64,000 nucleotides of DNA from Anopheles merus (Eukaryota > Arthropoda > Insecta > Diptera > Culicidae): NCBI RefSeq assembly GCF_017562075.2, contig NC_054084.1, positions 19,784,889-19,848,888 on the forward strand, in the 5' to 3' direction. Numbering within the stretch: position 1 is the stretch's first letter; every line of letters starts with the position of its first letter. The translations under genes were made by a program, and so were the position numbers. Shown in pieces: positions 24,415 through 36,437 of this stretch. The notes beneath the pieces were generated by a model. That model worked only from the letters and a program-made list of their open reading frames with translations, was not told where the DNA came from and did not search any database.

Positions 24415-26049
24415 ATCGTACAGGCGTTTGGAGGAAGGCTAGGGAAGCTACCGGTGCTACCAGCAGAGAGACGAAACGGTTAACAACGATGTAAAATCTG
24501 ACTCATAACTTGCATTGCTTAATGAAGTTGAAATGTGTTAATTTGGAAAGTTTGTCCCCAATGGTTCGGGGTCGGTGCAATCGATTTCTCGTGGGAAATC
24601 GGAACCGATGCTGCCGCCCTGCTCGCTGCCATCGAATGGTACGTGGGCTAAACTCTGTGCTGTTCCAACTTTGCGTCGCCGGGTGGATGGCGGAGGTCCT
24701 CTGGTCGTGTCATGTACCGTTGGCAAGTGCGTGCCGTTCGAGCTTTTGTTTTATTCTCGCTCTTTTCTCCCCTCAAATTTTGTACTCAATTCTCACCCAC
24801 ACCCATGATTCATCGGGATGGAAAACATTGGAATTTGCTGCTCAAAAATTACGCGACCAAAAGTTAGTCTCCGTGCGTCTGTGATTAGAATTTTCAATTT
24901 TAAACTCTTAATGTTGCGTTTGTCATGTTGGTGGTTTGATGATATTTGCCACACGAACTTTGCACGGCTCTGTCACCAAACCCTCGGGCGTCTTATTCGC
25001 TATCACTATATCAAGTTTATCCTGCGTATAAGCGATGGTAAAGGTAAGCGTGGGTTGGCCCGGTGGCCACCATTCCAAAGGGCTGTCGTGTCAGTACGCA
25101 GCCAGCTGAATGGTATGAGCTACCGGGCGCCTCCATGCCGAAACTCAAAGCTCAAAGGTGGCTTGTTTGTATGTGTGTGTTTGTGAGAGTGTTTGCGAGA
25201 AGTTTTGCAATGAAATGTTTAGCTCCAACTGCAAATAAGTTACTTGGTTTTATTGGCCAAATTCGACATCGATTCGGGCTTGAGCATCGAACAAGTGTAG
25301 CTGCTGCTGTCGCTGCAAAGCTTATTGCAGCCCGCTGGGTTGTGTTTATGTTTCATCCGCGTGTTGCGGAGAACATTCTTGGCTGAAAGTTTGTATCGCT
25401 CGGTAGATGCTTTCATAATGCTGTCTTTTGGAATAGTTTTAGGAGGGGGCGAATTCTACCGGGCAAAGCTCGATCAAATTTCAATTAGTTTCCAGTGGGT
25501 TTGCAGTAGCTGCAGAAGCAAGAGAGCGTGTTTGGTATTAGTTACATCCGTTGATGTCTTGTCATGTCATGTCATTACTTTGACTCGTGTAGCGTTTTAT
25601 TTGCGGTATGCAGTTAATTTATCTGACCTTTGCTCCAGTTTTATTCATAATATTAGCTACAGATCAATCGTAGGCTGATGACATTTGAAGTAAGCTATTA
25701 AGAGCCAACAATACATTTTTGTGTTATTCAAAATGTGTACATTTTGGTAATTGATTGATCATAAAAATGATCTCTTTTAAATTGTAATTCAACTATAGAA
25801 ACAATAAAGTGAATCCTAATCTATCATTTCAGGGACAATGTGGGAGCTTAACGACCTTGTTCATTGAACACAAAGAGGAATATTATGTTTTTGGTTGAAA
25901 CGTCATACAGAAGTATGAAAAAAGTAACAATAGAAAAAAAACTAGTAAAAATAACAAAAATAATTGCAAGCAAAAGGAAGGAAAATGTGAAGAAGACAAC
26001 TTCAACCAAAAGAAATTATCAGCAGAACAAGATGGCGAAATACACGAAG
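24415..26049. other. non-coding, no gene recognised
   Basis: Mixed composition to 25.6 kb, AT-rich afterwards. Overlapping frames occur at 24.5-25.4 kb with no recognisable product. Confidence 0.5.
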
Positions 26050-26460
26050 AAGAATGAGCGAAATTGAAAATGATAACAGAAGAAAAAGAAGAAGAAGAAG
26101 AAGAAAAAAGAAGAGGAAGGAGAACAAAAAGATGAAGAAAAAGAAGAAATGAAAGAAGATGAATAAGTGAAAGAAAAATAAAAAAATAAAAGAAGAAGTA
26201 ACACAAATAATATAACAAGAGTCAATGAGCGAATGAGAATGAGCGAAATTGAAAATGACAACAGAAGAAAAAGAAGAAAAAGAAGAAGGAGAAGAAGAAG
26301 ATGAAAAAAGAAGAAGAAGAAAAAGAAGAAGAAACAGAAGAATAAAAAGAAGAAGATGGAGAGCTGAAATAAGAAGAAGAAGAAGTTAAAGAAGAAGGAG
26401 TAGTTACAGAAAAATAAAAAATAAAAGGACAAGTAACACAAATAAAACAACATGAGTCAA
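26050..26460. repeat. imperfect (GAA)n purine array with internal duplications
   Basis: Nearly pure A/G on the + strand with GAA/GAAAAA units. Longer blocks recur: GAGCGAAATTGAAAATGA at about 26056 and again about 185 bp later, and AAGTAACACAAATAA near 26196 and again near 26430. The array therefore grew partly by duplication of larger blocks. Minus-strand poly-Phe/Ser frames are an artefact of composition. Confidence 0.5.
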
Positions 26461-26513
26461 AGATGATTAAAACCGCAACAAAAAAAGAGTCTAAGAGCAT
26501 TAAAACCATAAAG

Positions 26514-26845
26514 TACAGTCTGTTCCCGAGTTACACGGTTCTCGACTTATGCGTATTCGGAGATACGCGGTTTTCTAAATTTGACAGATTAAATGTCAAA
26601 TCACTACAATTTGCTTCAAGTTCGGGATAAATTGCATTTTTGCTAACAAATTGAAACCGCTTGAAAGCCAGAAATATTAGAATTTTCTGCACGAATCATA
26701 ACAAATAAATGATAAAGTGTACAAAAGTACTAAATTAAATCAAAAGCTTCGAGTAATCAATAGTATTTTAGTCAAAAAACGTGAAATTCGACTTACGCGG
26801 ATTCGTCGGGAACGCAGAAACCGCGTAACTCGGGAACAGACTGTA
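26514..26845. mobile_element. Tc1/mariner-type MITE with ~27-bp terminal inverted repeats
   Basis: TACAGTCTGTTCCCGAGTTA begins at 26514 and its inverted copy ends at 26845. The match extends about 27 bp with one or two differences. TA at both outer edges fits the TA target duplication of Tc1/mariner-type elements. It is about 330 bp with no transposase frame. Confidence 0.5.
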
Positions 26846-29311
26846 GTCGTTCATTTGAGTACATTATATTGCCTTTCTCCCCTAACGCATGCAAATCGAA
26901 TTAATCTCTTGAATTGGAATTTATTGTAAATTATAAAGACCATCGCACTGCTTCGAAATGTAACATAATTCAGGCTTCATCAAGTGTGCTATCATTTTGA
27001 TGAAAATCGGTAAAAAATGTAAAAAATAACATTTTGCATACCTTTAGGCGTTGTGCAAGTGTTAGGCTTTACTTTTACTTCTTTGCAGCACTTCCTGGCA
27101 AGATAAAAAAGGTCATAAAATCCAACTCACTCCTGCCTCACATCGCAGGCCTCCAAAAATGTCCAAATTATTTCATCACATTTCGTCATACGCCAAGCAC
27201 AGCGCGCGCAAGCATTTGAATTCAATAGGAAGTTACACATTTCCCATCGCCTTGAACCATCAGCACCTGCCACGTGTCACGTAACGCTCGCTAAAAGGCG
27301 CCCCCACTAGTGATTGGCCTAGTGACGTTACCTTCCCTCCTTCCTTAACCTCCACACCTTCCCCAGACGTGCATCGGCGTGCCGAAGCAAAGGTGCTCAT
27401 AAAATATAATTGGATTGTAAAACAAATTTGTCCTGTTGGAATATGGGTGGAATAGCTTTTAATTAAAAATCAATAAGTTAATTAAAGGCGGGCCACCGGG
27501 ACCGGGTTCGCTTTACCTGAGCGCGCTTGGCGGTAGAATGGGGAGTTTTCTATGCTTTGTGACTGTTTTATTTTTTGCTCCAGCCAACTGATGCTGAAGC
27601 GCCCAGCTTTCATGTGCTCCTTGTTTCACTTTTATGTTGCCCAGCGCCGACACCGATCATTCGATGCGCCCGTTGGGGGGGTAGCGTTAGCGCTTTTTTA
27701 CAACGTTTTTTTTTTGTTACACCTTCTTAGCAATACATCCGCCCGCTCTGGACCGGTTACTGTTGTAAGCGGAAAAAATAAAGTTTCCTCCCTCCTCGGG
27801 TGGCAGTGGGACGACAGAGTAGCGCTCCGAGAGCTTAATTCACAGTTTGTGGTGCATTTACAGCGATCGGATGATCTTCTTCTCTGTCTCGTTTTCGTTT
27901 TCTGGCACGGCAGAGCGCTTTCGGGGAGTTTGGTGGGAGGATGGAGGATGGAACCGGCTGCCGGCCGGAGTTTCAGTTCGATTTCAAACGATGAAACTTT
28001 CCATTGCTACAAAACCTTCCCCTGGGGGAGGCGGCCGACAAAACCGACCGAAGCCAGCCAGTGGGAAAATCGCTTGCCTTGGGCGGTAGACGGTGGTAAA
28101 TGCCTCTCCTTTCCGCCACTTTGGCAAAGGTGTCTGGAGTGATATTAAATTTAATGATCTCGAAGCAGGCAAAAGCAGGTCCGTGCAAGTGGGGTGCAGT
28201 GGGCGAGGGAAGAACGTCCCTACGTTCGACCGGAAGCGGGCACGAAATGAAGCGTTTTCGTTTTAATGATGGTGTGCGCTTTTGATGGGATTAAAAAGTC
28301 GTAAAATTTAATATTCCAATTGAAAAGCCAGGAAACTATTGCTAGGAACACCGGATCAGTGGATCGGTGGGACGGTAGCGACGGTGGTCGTCGGGAATTG
28401 GAATGTCGGAATCGGACTAGAACGATTCTCTTTGCCCCATCTTTCCGTGTTCGAGGAATTTCTCGCTTCCTACCCGGGATGTGCTGTTGGGCCCGGTCAG
28501 TTGAGGATTATAATTAATCCACTGGGGGAAAGAGAAAAGAAACTCGCTTCAGCATCCGAAAGAGGGAAGGGGGACGTCGGAGGATGACCGAGGACGCTTT
28601 GTAAATTGGCGCAATGATAAGTGTTTTGATTCGATTTGTAGGGAGCCGGGGTGGAAGCGGTTCGATTGGTTTGATTGTGGGAGCGTTTCATTGTGCGAGA
28701 TACGATCTCGTCTTATCCGGTTGAAGCAAGCTCATTAAATTAAGAATAATGAGCATTAAAATATGATTTCTTTGATAGGGGTCAAGTAGCGGCTTAGGGA
28801 TTGCAATCAGCCCGTGGGATAGTTTAATTGAGGATGCATGATTATTGCACGGCAAGGTATGTATTTTTTTACTCGATAATTGATGCTCATCCCGATCGAG
28901 GTGGAAGTAGCTCGGATTCGTTAGCAAGATTAAATTAAAAATTATTGTTCGTGGTCGTCGATGGTAATGTAAAGCTATAATTGATAGAAAAGTAGAATAA
29001 AATTACGGATTTAAGAATTTATGTTTTTGCCTTCTTTTTCTTTGAAGATGTGGGGTCACTTGAAGTATTTTAGTGTTGAAACATTTTGGTTGAGACAGGA
29101 ACACTTCGTAGCAAAACTAGAATTTGTGACACAGATATGTAACAATATATAGAATATGGGAACACAGATTTCTTACAGTGTTGAACAGATTTGAAGAACA
29201 TTTTGTTTAGGTAGATATGAAACTGAGATCGGAAATTAACAAACTATCAATTAACTCAAAACATGTTTCCATTGTCAAATGTGCAATAACCACCACAGCA
29301 GAAGTACAGCA
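26846..29311. other. non-coding, no gene recognised
   Basis: It starts AT-rich and contains the dispersed motif TTGCATACCTTTAGGCG at 27034-27050. The part at 27.5-28.6 kb is GC-richer, with overlapping frames but no motif. AT-rich again to the retrotransposon tail. Confidence 0.5.
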
Positions 29312-31245
29312 GTTATTTGTTATTTGTTATTTATTAATTAAAATTCAACGGACCGCAAGTGGCCCACTTGAAGCGAATTCATTTACATTCATTCATTATA
29401 ACATAGTCACATTTCGGTCATTCATTTGTCACGCTTAGTCTTAAGTAACATAATTAACATGTAAAAGGTCGCACGACACGAATACTATTTAACAATGCGG
29501 TGCGCGACATGTCAGGTTGATGACGATCACAAATAACATTAAACTCACGGCACATACGAATAAACGGATCAGAGGAGCCAAAGCGAGTGCGGCGTTCCTC
29601 CACGTCAAGTAGCGATCTAGCACGGAGCGATCTCGGCGGGACATACATGTTGAGCCTCGAAAGAAGCGCGGGCGAGTCGATCCGATTGTCAAGAAGTCCC
29701 GCGACAAACAGCCTCTGAGCGTTGCAGTTCCGCTGCTTCAGCGTCTCGATGCCAAGCAACGCACAGCGTCCCTCATAGTCAAGTTGGACACTCCAGGAGC
29801 GCAAAGCGAACCGCGTGAATTTGCGCTGGATCGACTCTAAACGAGCTAGGGGACGAGCAGCTGTAGGCCACCATACTACTGAAGCGTATTCTAACACTGG
29901 TCGCACCAAAGCACAGTATAGCGTCTTGATGCAAATCGGGTCAGTGATGTCTCGTGCTATTTGTTTTAGTAAGCCGATCAATTGGTTACCCTTAGTGACA
30001 ACGTGCTCTAGCTGGTCGTGGAAGCTCAACTTTTCGTCAAGGAGCACTCCTAGATCCGTGACACAGCTTTTGCGACCAATGGTAGATCCATTTAACGCAT
30101 AGTCATACATTAAGGGGCACCGCTTTCTCGCAAACGTAACGACAACACACTTCTCGACGCACAATTCAAGACCATTCAAAGAGCACCATGACTGGAAGGC
30201 ACTTAGAGTGGCTTGAAGGCGGAGTTGGTCTGACCGGTCACGGATAGGCAGGAACAGCTTCGCGTCGTCTGCATACAGTAGGTGGCCGTCAGGAGGGAGC
30301 AACCGTGTTACGTCATTCAGGAAAATGACAAACAGCAGCGGTCCAAGGTTACTCCCCTGCGGCACCCCCGAAGAAGCATCGATACGGCACGACGTATGGG
30401 GTCCCATCTTCACGCAGTATGTGCGACCAGCAAGATAGGAGCGCATCCAGGCCAGCAGCTGCACAGGCAGACCAAGCGTTTCGAGCTTTGCGAGCAGCAA
30501 GTCGTGCGGAACGCTATCGAAGGCAGCCTTGATGTCCGTGTAGACTGCGTCGATCTGCGAGCCGGCATCGATGGTCCTGTGGCAGAGGCTAACGAACTCA
30601 ACCAGGTTGGTGGTGGTTGAACGCTGAGGGACAAATCCATGTTGAGCTGTGCTAATGTAGTTCGAGGCAGCTGCGAGGAGAGGTTCGTACACCAGGAGCT
30701 CGAAGACCTTAGCGCAGGCACAAAGCGATGTAATGCCACGGTAATTACATGCATTTGATTTGTCCCCCTTTTTGTGCACTGGAACAAGCCACGAAGTTTT
30801 CCAGCAGGCAGGATAGATGCCCGAACGCAGCGAGTCGCGAAAAATCGAGGCCAGGATAGGCGCGATGGTGGTGCCACAACGCTTAAGCGTGGAAGCCGGG
30901 ATCCCGTCAGGCCCTGGAGCAAACGAAGATTTCAGCCTGTCAATCGCTTTCGAGACTGAATACTCATCGATGATCGGCAAGTTTGGGGCCATAGCATCCA
31001 CCGGTACGTTTGATAATGCGTCGGCTATCTGCCTCTCATCAGTTACAGCTGGAAGGAAGGTGGCGGCAAAGCGCGAGGCAAAAATATCACATACTGCAGA
31101 CGGATTGTTGCCGTTGCGCCCGTTGTAACTGACGGAGCTAGGAAAACCAGAGGATTTCCGACGATTGTTTGCGAAGTTCCACAGTACACGTGAATTGCCG
31201 CGGCAGCGCAAAACCGTACGCAGTAATACCAGTGACAGCAATGAT
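29312..31245 (-). mobile_element. non-LTR retrotransposon, CR1/Jockey group, 5'-truncated
   Basis: The minus-strand element keeps most of ORF2 downstream of the endonuclease, a ~120-bp 3' UTR and a tail of three AAATAAC units (plus strand 29312-29333). Short tandem-repeat tails are usual for CR1-clade elements, whereas Jockey elements end in poly(A), so I lean to CR1 (mosquito T1/Q type). The 5' break is near 31245, the common outcome of incomplete reverse transcription. Its upstream neighbour is a different element on the opposite strand. Confidence 0.5.
29454..31241 (-). CDS. reverse transcriptase ORF2 fragment of the CR1/Jockey-group element
   Basis: The frame of 595 codons is uninterrupted but opens with TTG just after a stop, so the true start has been lost with the endonuclease domain. 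The linker (residues ~20-40, LWNFANNRRKSSGFPSS) is typical of this group. RT blocks follow: GPDGIP (110-114), TDIKAAFD (235-242), GVPQGSNLGPLLF (292-304) and the catalytic YADD (323-326). The C-terminal ~200 residues include the usual KTLYCALVRPVLEYASVVW segment. No RNase H is seen. An RT frame open over 1.8 kb suggests a fairly recent insertion. The fragment cannot act alone without its endonuclease. Confidence 0.5.
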   Translation of the reverse strand: MLSLVLLRTVLRCRGNSRVLWNFANNRRKSSGFPSSVSYNGRNGNNPSAVCDIFASRFAATFLPAVTDERQIADALSNVPVDAMAPNLPIIDEYSVSKAIDRLKSSFAPGPDGIPASTLKRCGTTIAPILASIFRDSLRSGIYPACWKTSWLVPVHKKGDKSNACNYRGITSLCACAKVFELLVYEPLLAAASNYISTAQHGFVPQRSTTTNLVEFVSLCHRTIDAGSQIDAVYTDIKAAFDSVPHDLLLAKLETLGLPVQLLAWMRSYLAGRTYCVKMGPHTSCRIDASSGVPQGSNLGPLLFVIFLNDVTRLLPPDGHLLYADDAKLFLPIRDRSDQLRLQATLSAFQSWCSLNGLELCVEKCVVVTFARKRCPLMYDYALNGSTIGRKSCVTDLGVLLDEKLSFHDQLEHVVTKGNQLIGLLKQIARDITDPICIKTLYCALVRPVLEYASVVWWPTAARPLARLESIQRKFTRFALRSWSVQLDYEGRCALLGIETLKQRNCNAQRLFVAGLLDNRIDSPALLSRLNMYVPPRSLRARSLLDVEERRTRFGSSDPFIRMCREFNVICDRHQPDMSRTALLNSIRVVRPFTC

Positions 31246-31337
31246 CAAGCCATAAGCTATCAATTTGAGTTTCCTGGAGGCAAATCCTCCACCTTTTTAC
31301 TATACGGCAGATCCTCCAGAATTGCCGAGAGCGTCAG

Positions 31338-32010
31338 TTCCCTACGCACCATTTGTTCATAGACTTCAAGGTGGCTTACGACACCCTAGACCGGAATGAG
31401 CTATGGAACATCATACAGCGGGACCATTTCCCTCGGAAGTTGATCCGGCTGGTAGAGGCCACCATCGACGGGATGCAGTGCAAGGTGCGAGTGTCGAACT
31501 TGACGTCGAAATCGTTCGAATCTCACAAAGGTCTTAGGCAAGGGTGACGGACTCTTCTGTCTGCTCTTCAACATCGCCCTGGAAGGTGTCATTCAAACCA
31601 CTGGGCTAGACAACGACATCCATTGGCACGTTCCTCTACAGCCGACTCAAACGCGAAGCAGCAAGAATTGGATTGAGAATCAATGCGACCAAGACGAAGT
31701 ACCTACTTGCCGGAGACTCAGACCATCTGGGAAGCAGTGTATTAGTTGAGATCTATCAAAATGCGAGATCTATCGCACATTGATTCGCCCGGTGGTCCTC
31801 TATGGACACGAGTCCTGGACCATCTTAGCGGTGGATGCATACGCTCTGGGCGTGTTTGAGCGACGCATCCTCCGGAGCATCTTTGGCGGTGGGTTCGAGC
31901 ATGGAGCGTGGAAGAGAAGGGCGAACCACGTGCTTGCTGAGCTGTACGGCGAACCGAACATCCTGGCGGTGGCAAAGGCTGGCATAATACGATAGCTGGG
32001 GCATACCATG
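31338..32010 (+). pseudogene. broken reverse transcriptase of a second non-LTR element
   Basis: The plus strand reads HHLFIDFKVAYDTLDR (RT catalytic block A) to GLRQG, then shifts frame at about 31543 into GDGLFCLLFNIALEGV. The YADD-bearing part is deleted, and the sequence resumes with RLKREAARIGLRINATKTKY. It ends with IRPVVLYGHESWTI and WKRRANHVLAELYGEP up to a stop near 31993. Frameshift, deletion and stops show it is dead. The family is different from the minus-strand element beside it. Confidence 0.5.
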
Positions 32011-32640
32011 AGGATTCCGGTACTCAGGGAAACGAAATAGCAGACCGACTAGCCAACGCAGGACATAATGACCCGGCCTGCTGCCATAATACTCTCCCAC
32101 GCCGTGACTTCATTCGCCTTTGCAAAACCATCATCGCCAATAGCTGGAATGGTTATTGGGTTAGCAGCGGCCGCTCGTTCCTGAGACCCATCAAGACCAC
32201 AACATCACCATGGAAAGACCATCCATCACACCAAGACCACTCCTTTTTATTGCAAAATTCAAGCCCACCACTATGCAGTTTCTGTGGCGTCGACATCACC
32301 GTCCGTCACATCTTAACCGAATGCCATGAATATACTACGCAACGCATCACCTGCAGATTGAAGAATCTATACCATCCTCTCACCTCTCTAAACTTTTAAA
32401 ATTCCTTCGTATTTACTAACCTTTATAAAGAACTCTAACCAAAACCACATTTGCAACAGACAATCAACAATCAACGAATAGCTTAAAGTAAACCGAGACT
32501 ACCCGGTATAAGGTAACAAGCCACAAATGGCTTACAAATAAGAATGTTAGATTTTAAGCTTAAAATTAATTCAATTATTAATAGACGTGAATGAGGCCAA
32601 TGGGCTCAAAGTCTCTATAAAAGTTCCAACAAACTGCCGG
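32011..32640 (+). mobile_element. I-type non-LTR retrotransposon 3' end (RNase H tail and Cys motif)
   Basis: From 32016 the frame reads HEDSGTQGNEIADRLA, the last RNase H motif. It continues to the terminal CSFCG...HILTEC zinc-like motif and a stop at 32397-32399; 32031-32399 is an uninterrupted frame of 122 residues. The 3' UTR ends with GAGGCCAATGGGCTCAAAG then TCTCTATAAA, resembling the ends of I-clade elements. Its 5' part was lost where it joins the broken RT. Confidence 0.5.
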
Positions 32641-35600
32641 CTGAAGTGATGTTGTGTGTGTGCGTGCGCAAAAGTGTTGCTAAACAACCAATGAGCCCTT
32701 TTTCCTTTTTTATAGGTTTGTTTTTCGTTTTTTTTTTATACAACCCTGAAAATGTGTGGTTTTATGAGGAAATTTTAAATATTTTTTGATAAAATTTTTA
32801 GTCAATCAACAATCCATTTGAAATACATATTTGAGTCACTAATACTTAAATATAAAAAACCTCCTATTGCTTGATAAAATAGTGTTTTTTGAAGTATTTA
32901 ATAATTTTATTTCAATTATAATCATTTACGATTCCTTAAACCAATCAACGAACCTAAGTATTATTCATCAAACCATTTTTGCATAATTTTTTCTATGTTA
33001 AACAGTTTTATCACGATAGTGCTGTGTACCGCCAAAGCATAGCGATAGAATAAAAGCGACTACATACAAACCTACTCCCACGTACCTTCAATCGAAGCAT
33101 TAAAGCCACACAGGCGAAAAGGATTTCAGCACAGCCGGAGCCGGTGTGTGTGAGTCTGTTGTGCCGTTTTTGTCTTTGTGCCCGTTCTTGGTCGCAGAAC
33201 GAAGGCACGGTGCAAACTGAAATGAAAAGAAACCCGGCTGCCACCACCGGTAGGTCACCGGAAGAAAGCCAAACCGGGGGCCGGAATGAAGGAGTAAAGA
33301 GGGAGGCCGGCGCACAAAGATTTATTTCCAAACTTCCGGTCCTTTGGATGTGAAATTCATTCAAGTTGAAAATTAAACTCAACACGCCAGAAAACTTAAT
33401 TCATCGCCGTTGACGTTGAATCGAACGCGCGCGCGAAATGTGTCTGTGAGTGTGGATGTAGGTGGGTGGGTGTATACAAAAGGCTCCAGTTAGGAAAAAG
33501 CTAAAAACATGCATGAGAAACACGGCCAAGCACACATACACACACACATCGAGCCGGTGACATAGTGTCGGCGAGTTAATCCACCGTGCGCGCGGAGAGA
33601 CATTACTCTTTTCGGCTTTGCTTGTTTATAATCGTTCGCTTCGCCACTGAATGCTGTATTGGAAGGGTCGGTGAGTTCGATCACTCCCTTAGAAGAGCTT
33701 TCGGTATATTAATCAACGTTTTAAATGTTTTATTTTACTTATTTGGTTGAATTGCGTCAATCCTTTTAGCTTGCTACATAGCGCCTAAAAGTATGCAACA
33801 CGCTGCCTGCTATTATAATTTTACCATTTGAAATGATAAATTATTTAAAGTGCCAAATTAAGGTTATGGAATATGGTAAAAATCCATCACAAATAAGTGT
33901 TTTAGACGGATAAAATTAGTAAGTCGTTTGTAGAAATGAAATAAAGTGACAAATGAAGTATAAAATGTAAAACACAATCTTTTACATACTTTTAGGCGTT
34001 TCTAATTCGTGGCATAATGGCATTGAAAAGTGTTATTTAAGTTAAAATCGATCGCAAAATACTTTTGTGGAGCTTCATTATACAATTGACATATTAAAAA
34101 CGCTTGCCTACGAACCGAACTTAAACAAAAGGACTTCTTTTACACCGTTCTTGAAGCTCTAAAGCTCCTTTAATCTCTAAACCTTAACGAAAAATGCTTC
34201 CAAAGCGCAGGCTTTTCAATTCCATCCAAAAAGTATGTGTGCGTTTGTGTACGAAGAATTGGATGAATTGTTTCGTTCGCCGCAGGTGAACAGGGCTTAA
34301 GGTGTGTCCCATGCCGTGGCATACACACACACACATGGATGCGAGCGAATGAATGCGTTTCCTGTTCCGAAACTTTGCTTTGTGCGACTTGCTCAACTGG
34401 CCCCAGTGCCATGTGGCTGGAGCTGCGTCCAGGTGGTCGTCGCACGTTGTCGCCCGCTGCGAGCAAGTGGCATAGTAAACAATCCAAAGTAGGTGAATGA
34501 AAAAGAGTCAACTCACTCACACACACATTGAGCTAGTTTTGCAAGGATGCACCCTGGCACAATGGTAGCGGGCATGGAAAAATTCGCAGGCAAAAAGTGA
34601 ACTCATTCCACGCGCTAATCTTATTTATGCTGTTGAGGATCTCCATAAATACGAATCTCTTGCTTGGCTGGCTTTTGGGATGAGGCAGGGAAGTTGAGCT
34701 TTTGTTTGGCGAAAGATGCGCAAACTTACTGCTGTCATACGGTGGACGACAGCAACTGAAACCTCTCCCTCTAGCGGACACTGAGCAATGGCCTTGTTAT
34801 TTTGAGCTTAAATCCGTTGACTGGTTTATTTGTTTTTTGGTCTGTGTGTTTGATTGTAAGTAGTATGTCCAAGCGAGTGAGTGTGTGTGTGTCTGCGTGT
34901 GTGTCACGTCCCTAAGTTGCCACGGGTCACCCGATTGGAACGAGCAGACCAATGAGAAGATGATCCGGACCGGACGTTTCCGGGCGTTCAGCGTCATTGC
35001 ATACTTCTAGGGGTGCAGCGCAAAACTTTCTTCGTTCCTTTTTCCGGCGCGGGGTGAAGGGGCGCGCGTGGGACATGTATGCATCCGGGAAGTGAGTTCT
35101 CTTTTACGCAAACTTTGCCTGTTAGTGACCGGTCGAAAAGGGAAGGCAGTCGTACATCTGCTCGCGGTGGGTTTTATGTGGGGCAACAAACAAACTTTTG
35201 CCTCATTCTATCTAAAGTTGATGGTTGAAGGCGTTTGTGTGATTCGTTCTTGCCTTTTTTTTGTATGTGTCTTGCTCTTTTTCTTTCTCCTCTGTGTGTT
35301 ACACAGTTGTTTTTGCACCCTGTCAGGCACACACCATTATGCACGTTGCACAGGGGCACCGTGCAACTGTCCACTGGGCGCTGCAGCAGGAACAAACTTT
35401 TGCGCGCAAAACTTATAACGCTGGAACGCCGACCGAGAGGAAGGGACTTTGTGGAGATGATGTTGTTTTCTGTGTGTGTATGTGTATGTGTTAGAGAAAG
35501 AGAGTTTATATACACTATGCACTCTTACAAGTGCATGCACATGACACCGGAAACCGGGGCGGGAGGAAGCTGTGACTGATGTACGCTTTTGTGTGCTGTG

Positions 35601-35975
35601 CTTTCGGAAAATTCCTACGCGCCTGCTTGCTTGGGGCTGCTGCTTTTGGTTTGTTTTTGTGAAGGAAGCCTTACACACCACGCTGTACAATGTCCACAAA
35701 TGTGCAGATCATTTTGAATGAGTTGTTGTGAATGTTAAGCTTCCGCCAGCGACAGAGAGCGGGGAGCAATGCTTTATTTCTCAAAGCTAATAATGGGATG
35801 CCAATATTCGCTTTATTTAAGTTCGTTGTTAGCATGTTGTAGGGTGTTTGTGCTGTACGCCTCTCGGAAAGGATATTCGGATTAAATGAGCTTAATTTTT
35901 TCCCTCATACCATATGAGGGGTTGTCCTTTTTTTAAGAATAAAGTGTAAAGTTATAAAAACTGACATGAACATAA
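32641..35975. other. non-coding, no gene recognised
   Basis: Mixed DNA with CA/GT microsatellites (33535-33549, 34880-34895, 35472-35490). An AT-rich block at 33781-34003 is bounded by inverted copies of the dispersed motif (see findings). No product is recognised. Confidence 0.5.
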
Positions 35976-36327
35976 TACAGTCAACTCTCTCTTATTTGAG
36001 AGGCGATGGGACTGTCGAATAAGAGGGGTTTTCAAATTACAGAGGTTGAAAGTGAATGAAAGGTCGATACAAACTAGAAAGAAACAGAACATTTAATATG
36101 CAGCCTTAACTGTTGCTATAGGAAACTGCGAACAGAATCGCTAATTTGAGCATACATCTTTCAATAACCATGGCAACACCATACACAAATAAGAGGGATA
36201 CAGATTTCAGAGGTTTTCCAAATTAGAGGGACAAAAATATACTGGAAATCAAGGGACTGTGAAAAATGTTCAAATAAGAGAGGTTTCTCAAATTGGAGAG
36301 GTGTCAAATAAGAGAGGGTTCACTGTA
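35976..36327. mobile_element. Tc1/mariner-type MITE with 24-bp terminal inverted repeats
   Basis: The left end TACAGTCAACTCTCTCTTAT from 35976 is matched in inverted orientation by the right end, which closes at 36327. The two 24-bp arms differ at two positions. TA lies at both edges. Several CAAATAAGAGAGG-like subterminal repeats occur inside. It is about 352 bp with no transposase frame. Confidence 0.5.
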
Positions 36328-36437
36328 TTTTCTTTAAGTTGTTCATTAACATTACTTTCATTTGAACATGATTGCTATCAGTGAGAGGTTCATAACATTC
36401 GTCATATTTAGTTTGTTTGACATTGTTGACTATAACC

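Noticed and set aside
27552..28142. 196-codon plus-strand frame
   Set aside because: No domain or conserved-looking segment; overlapped by open frames on both strands.
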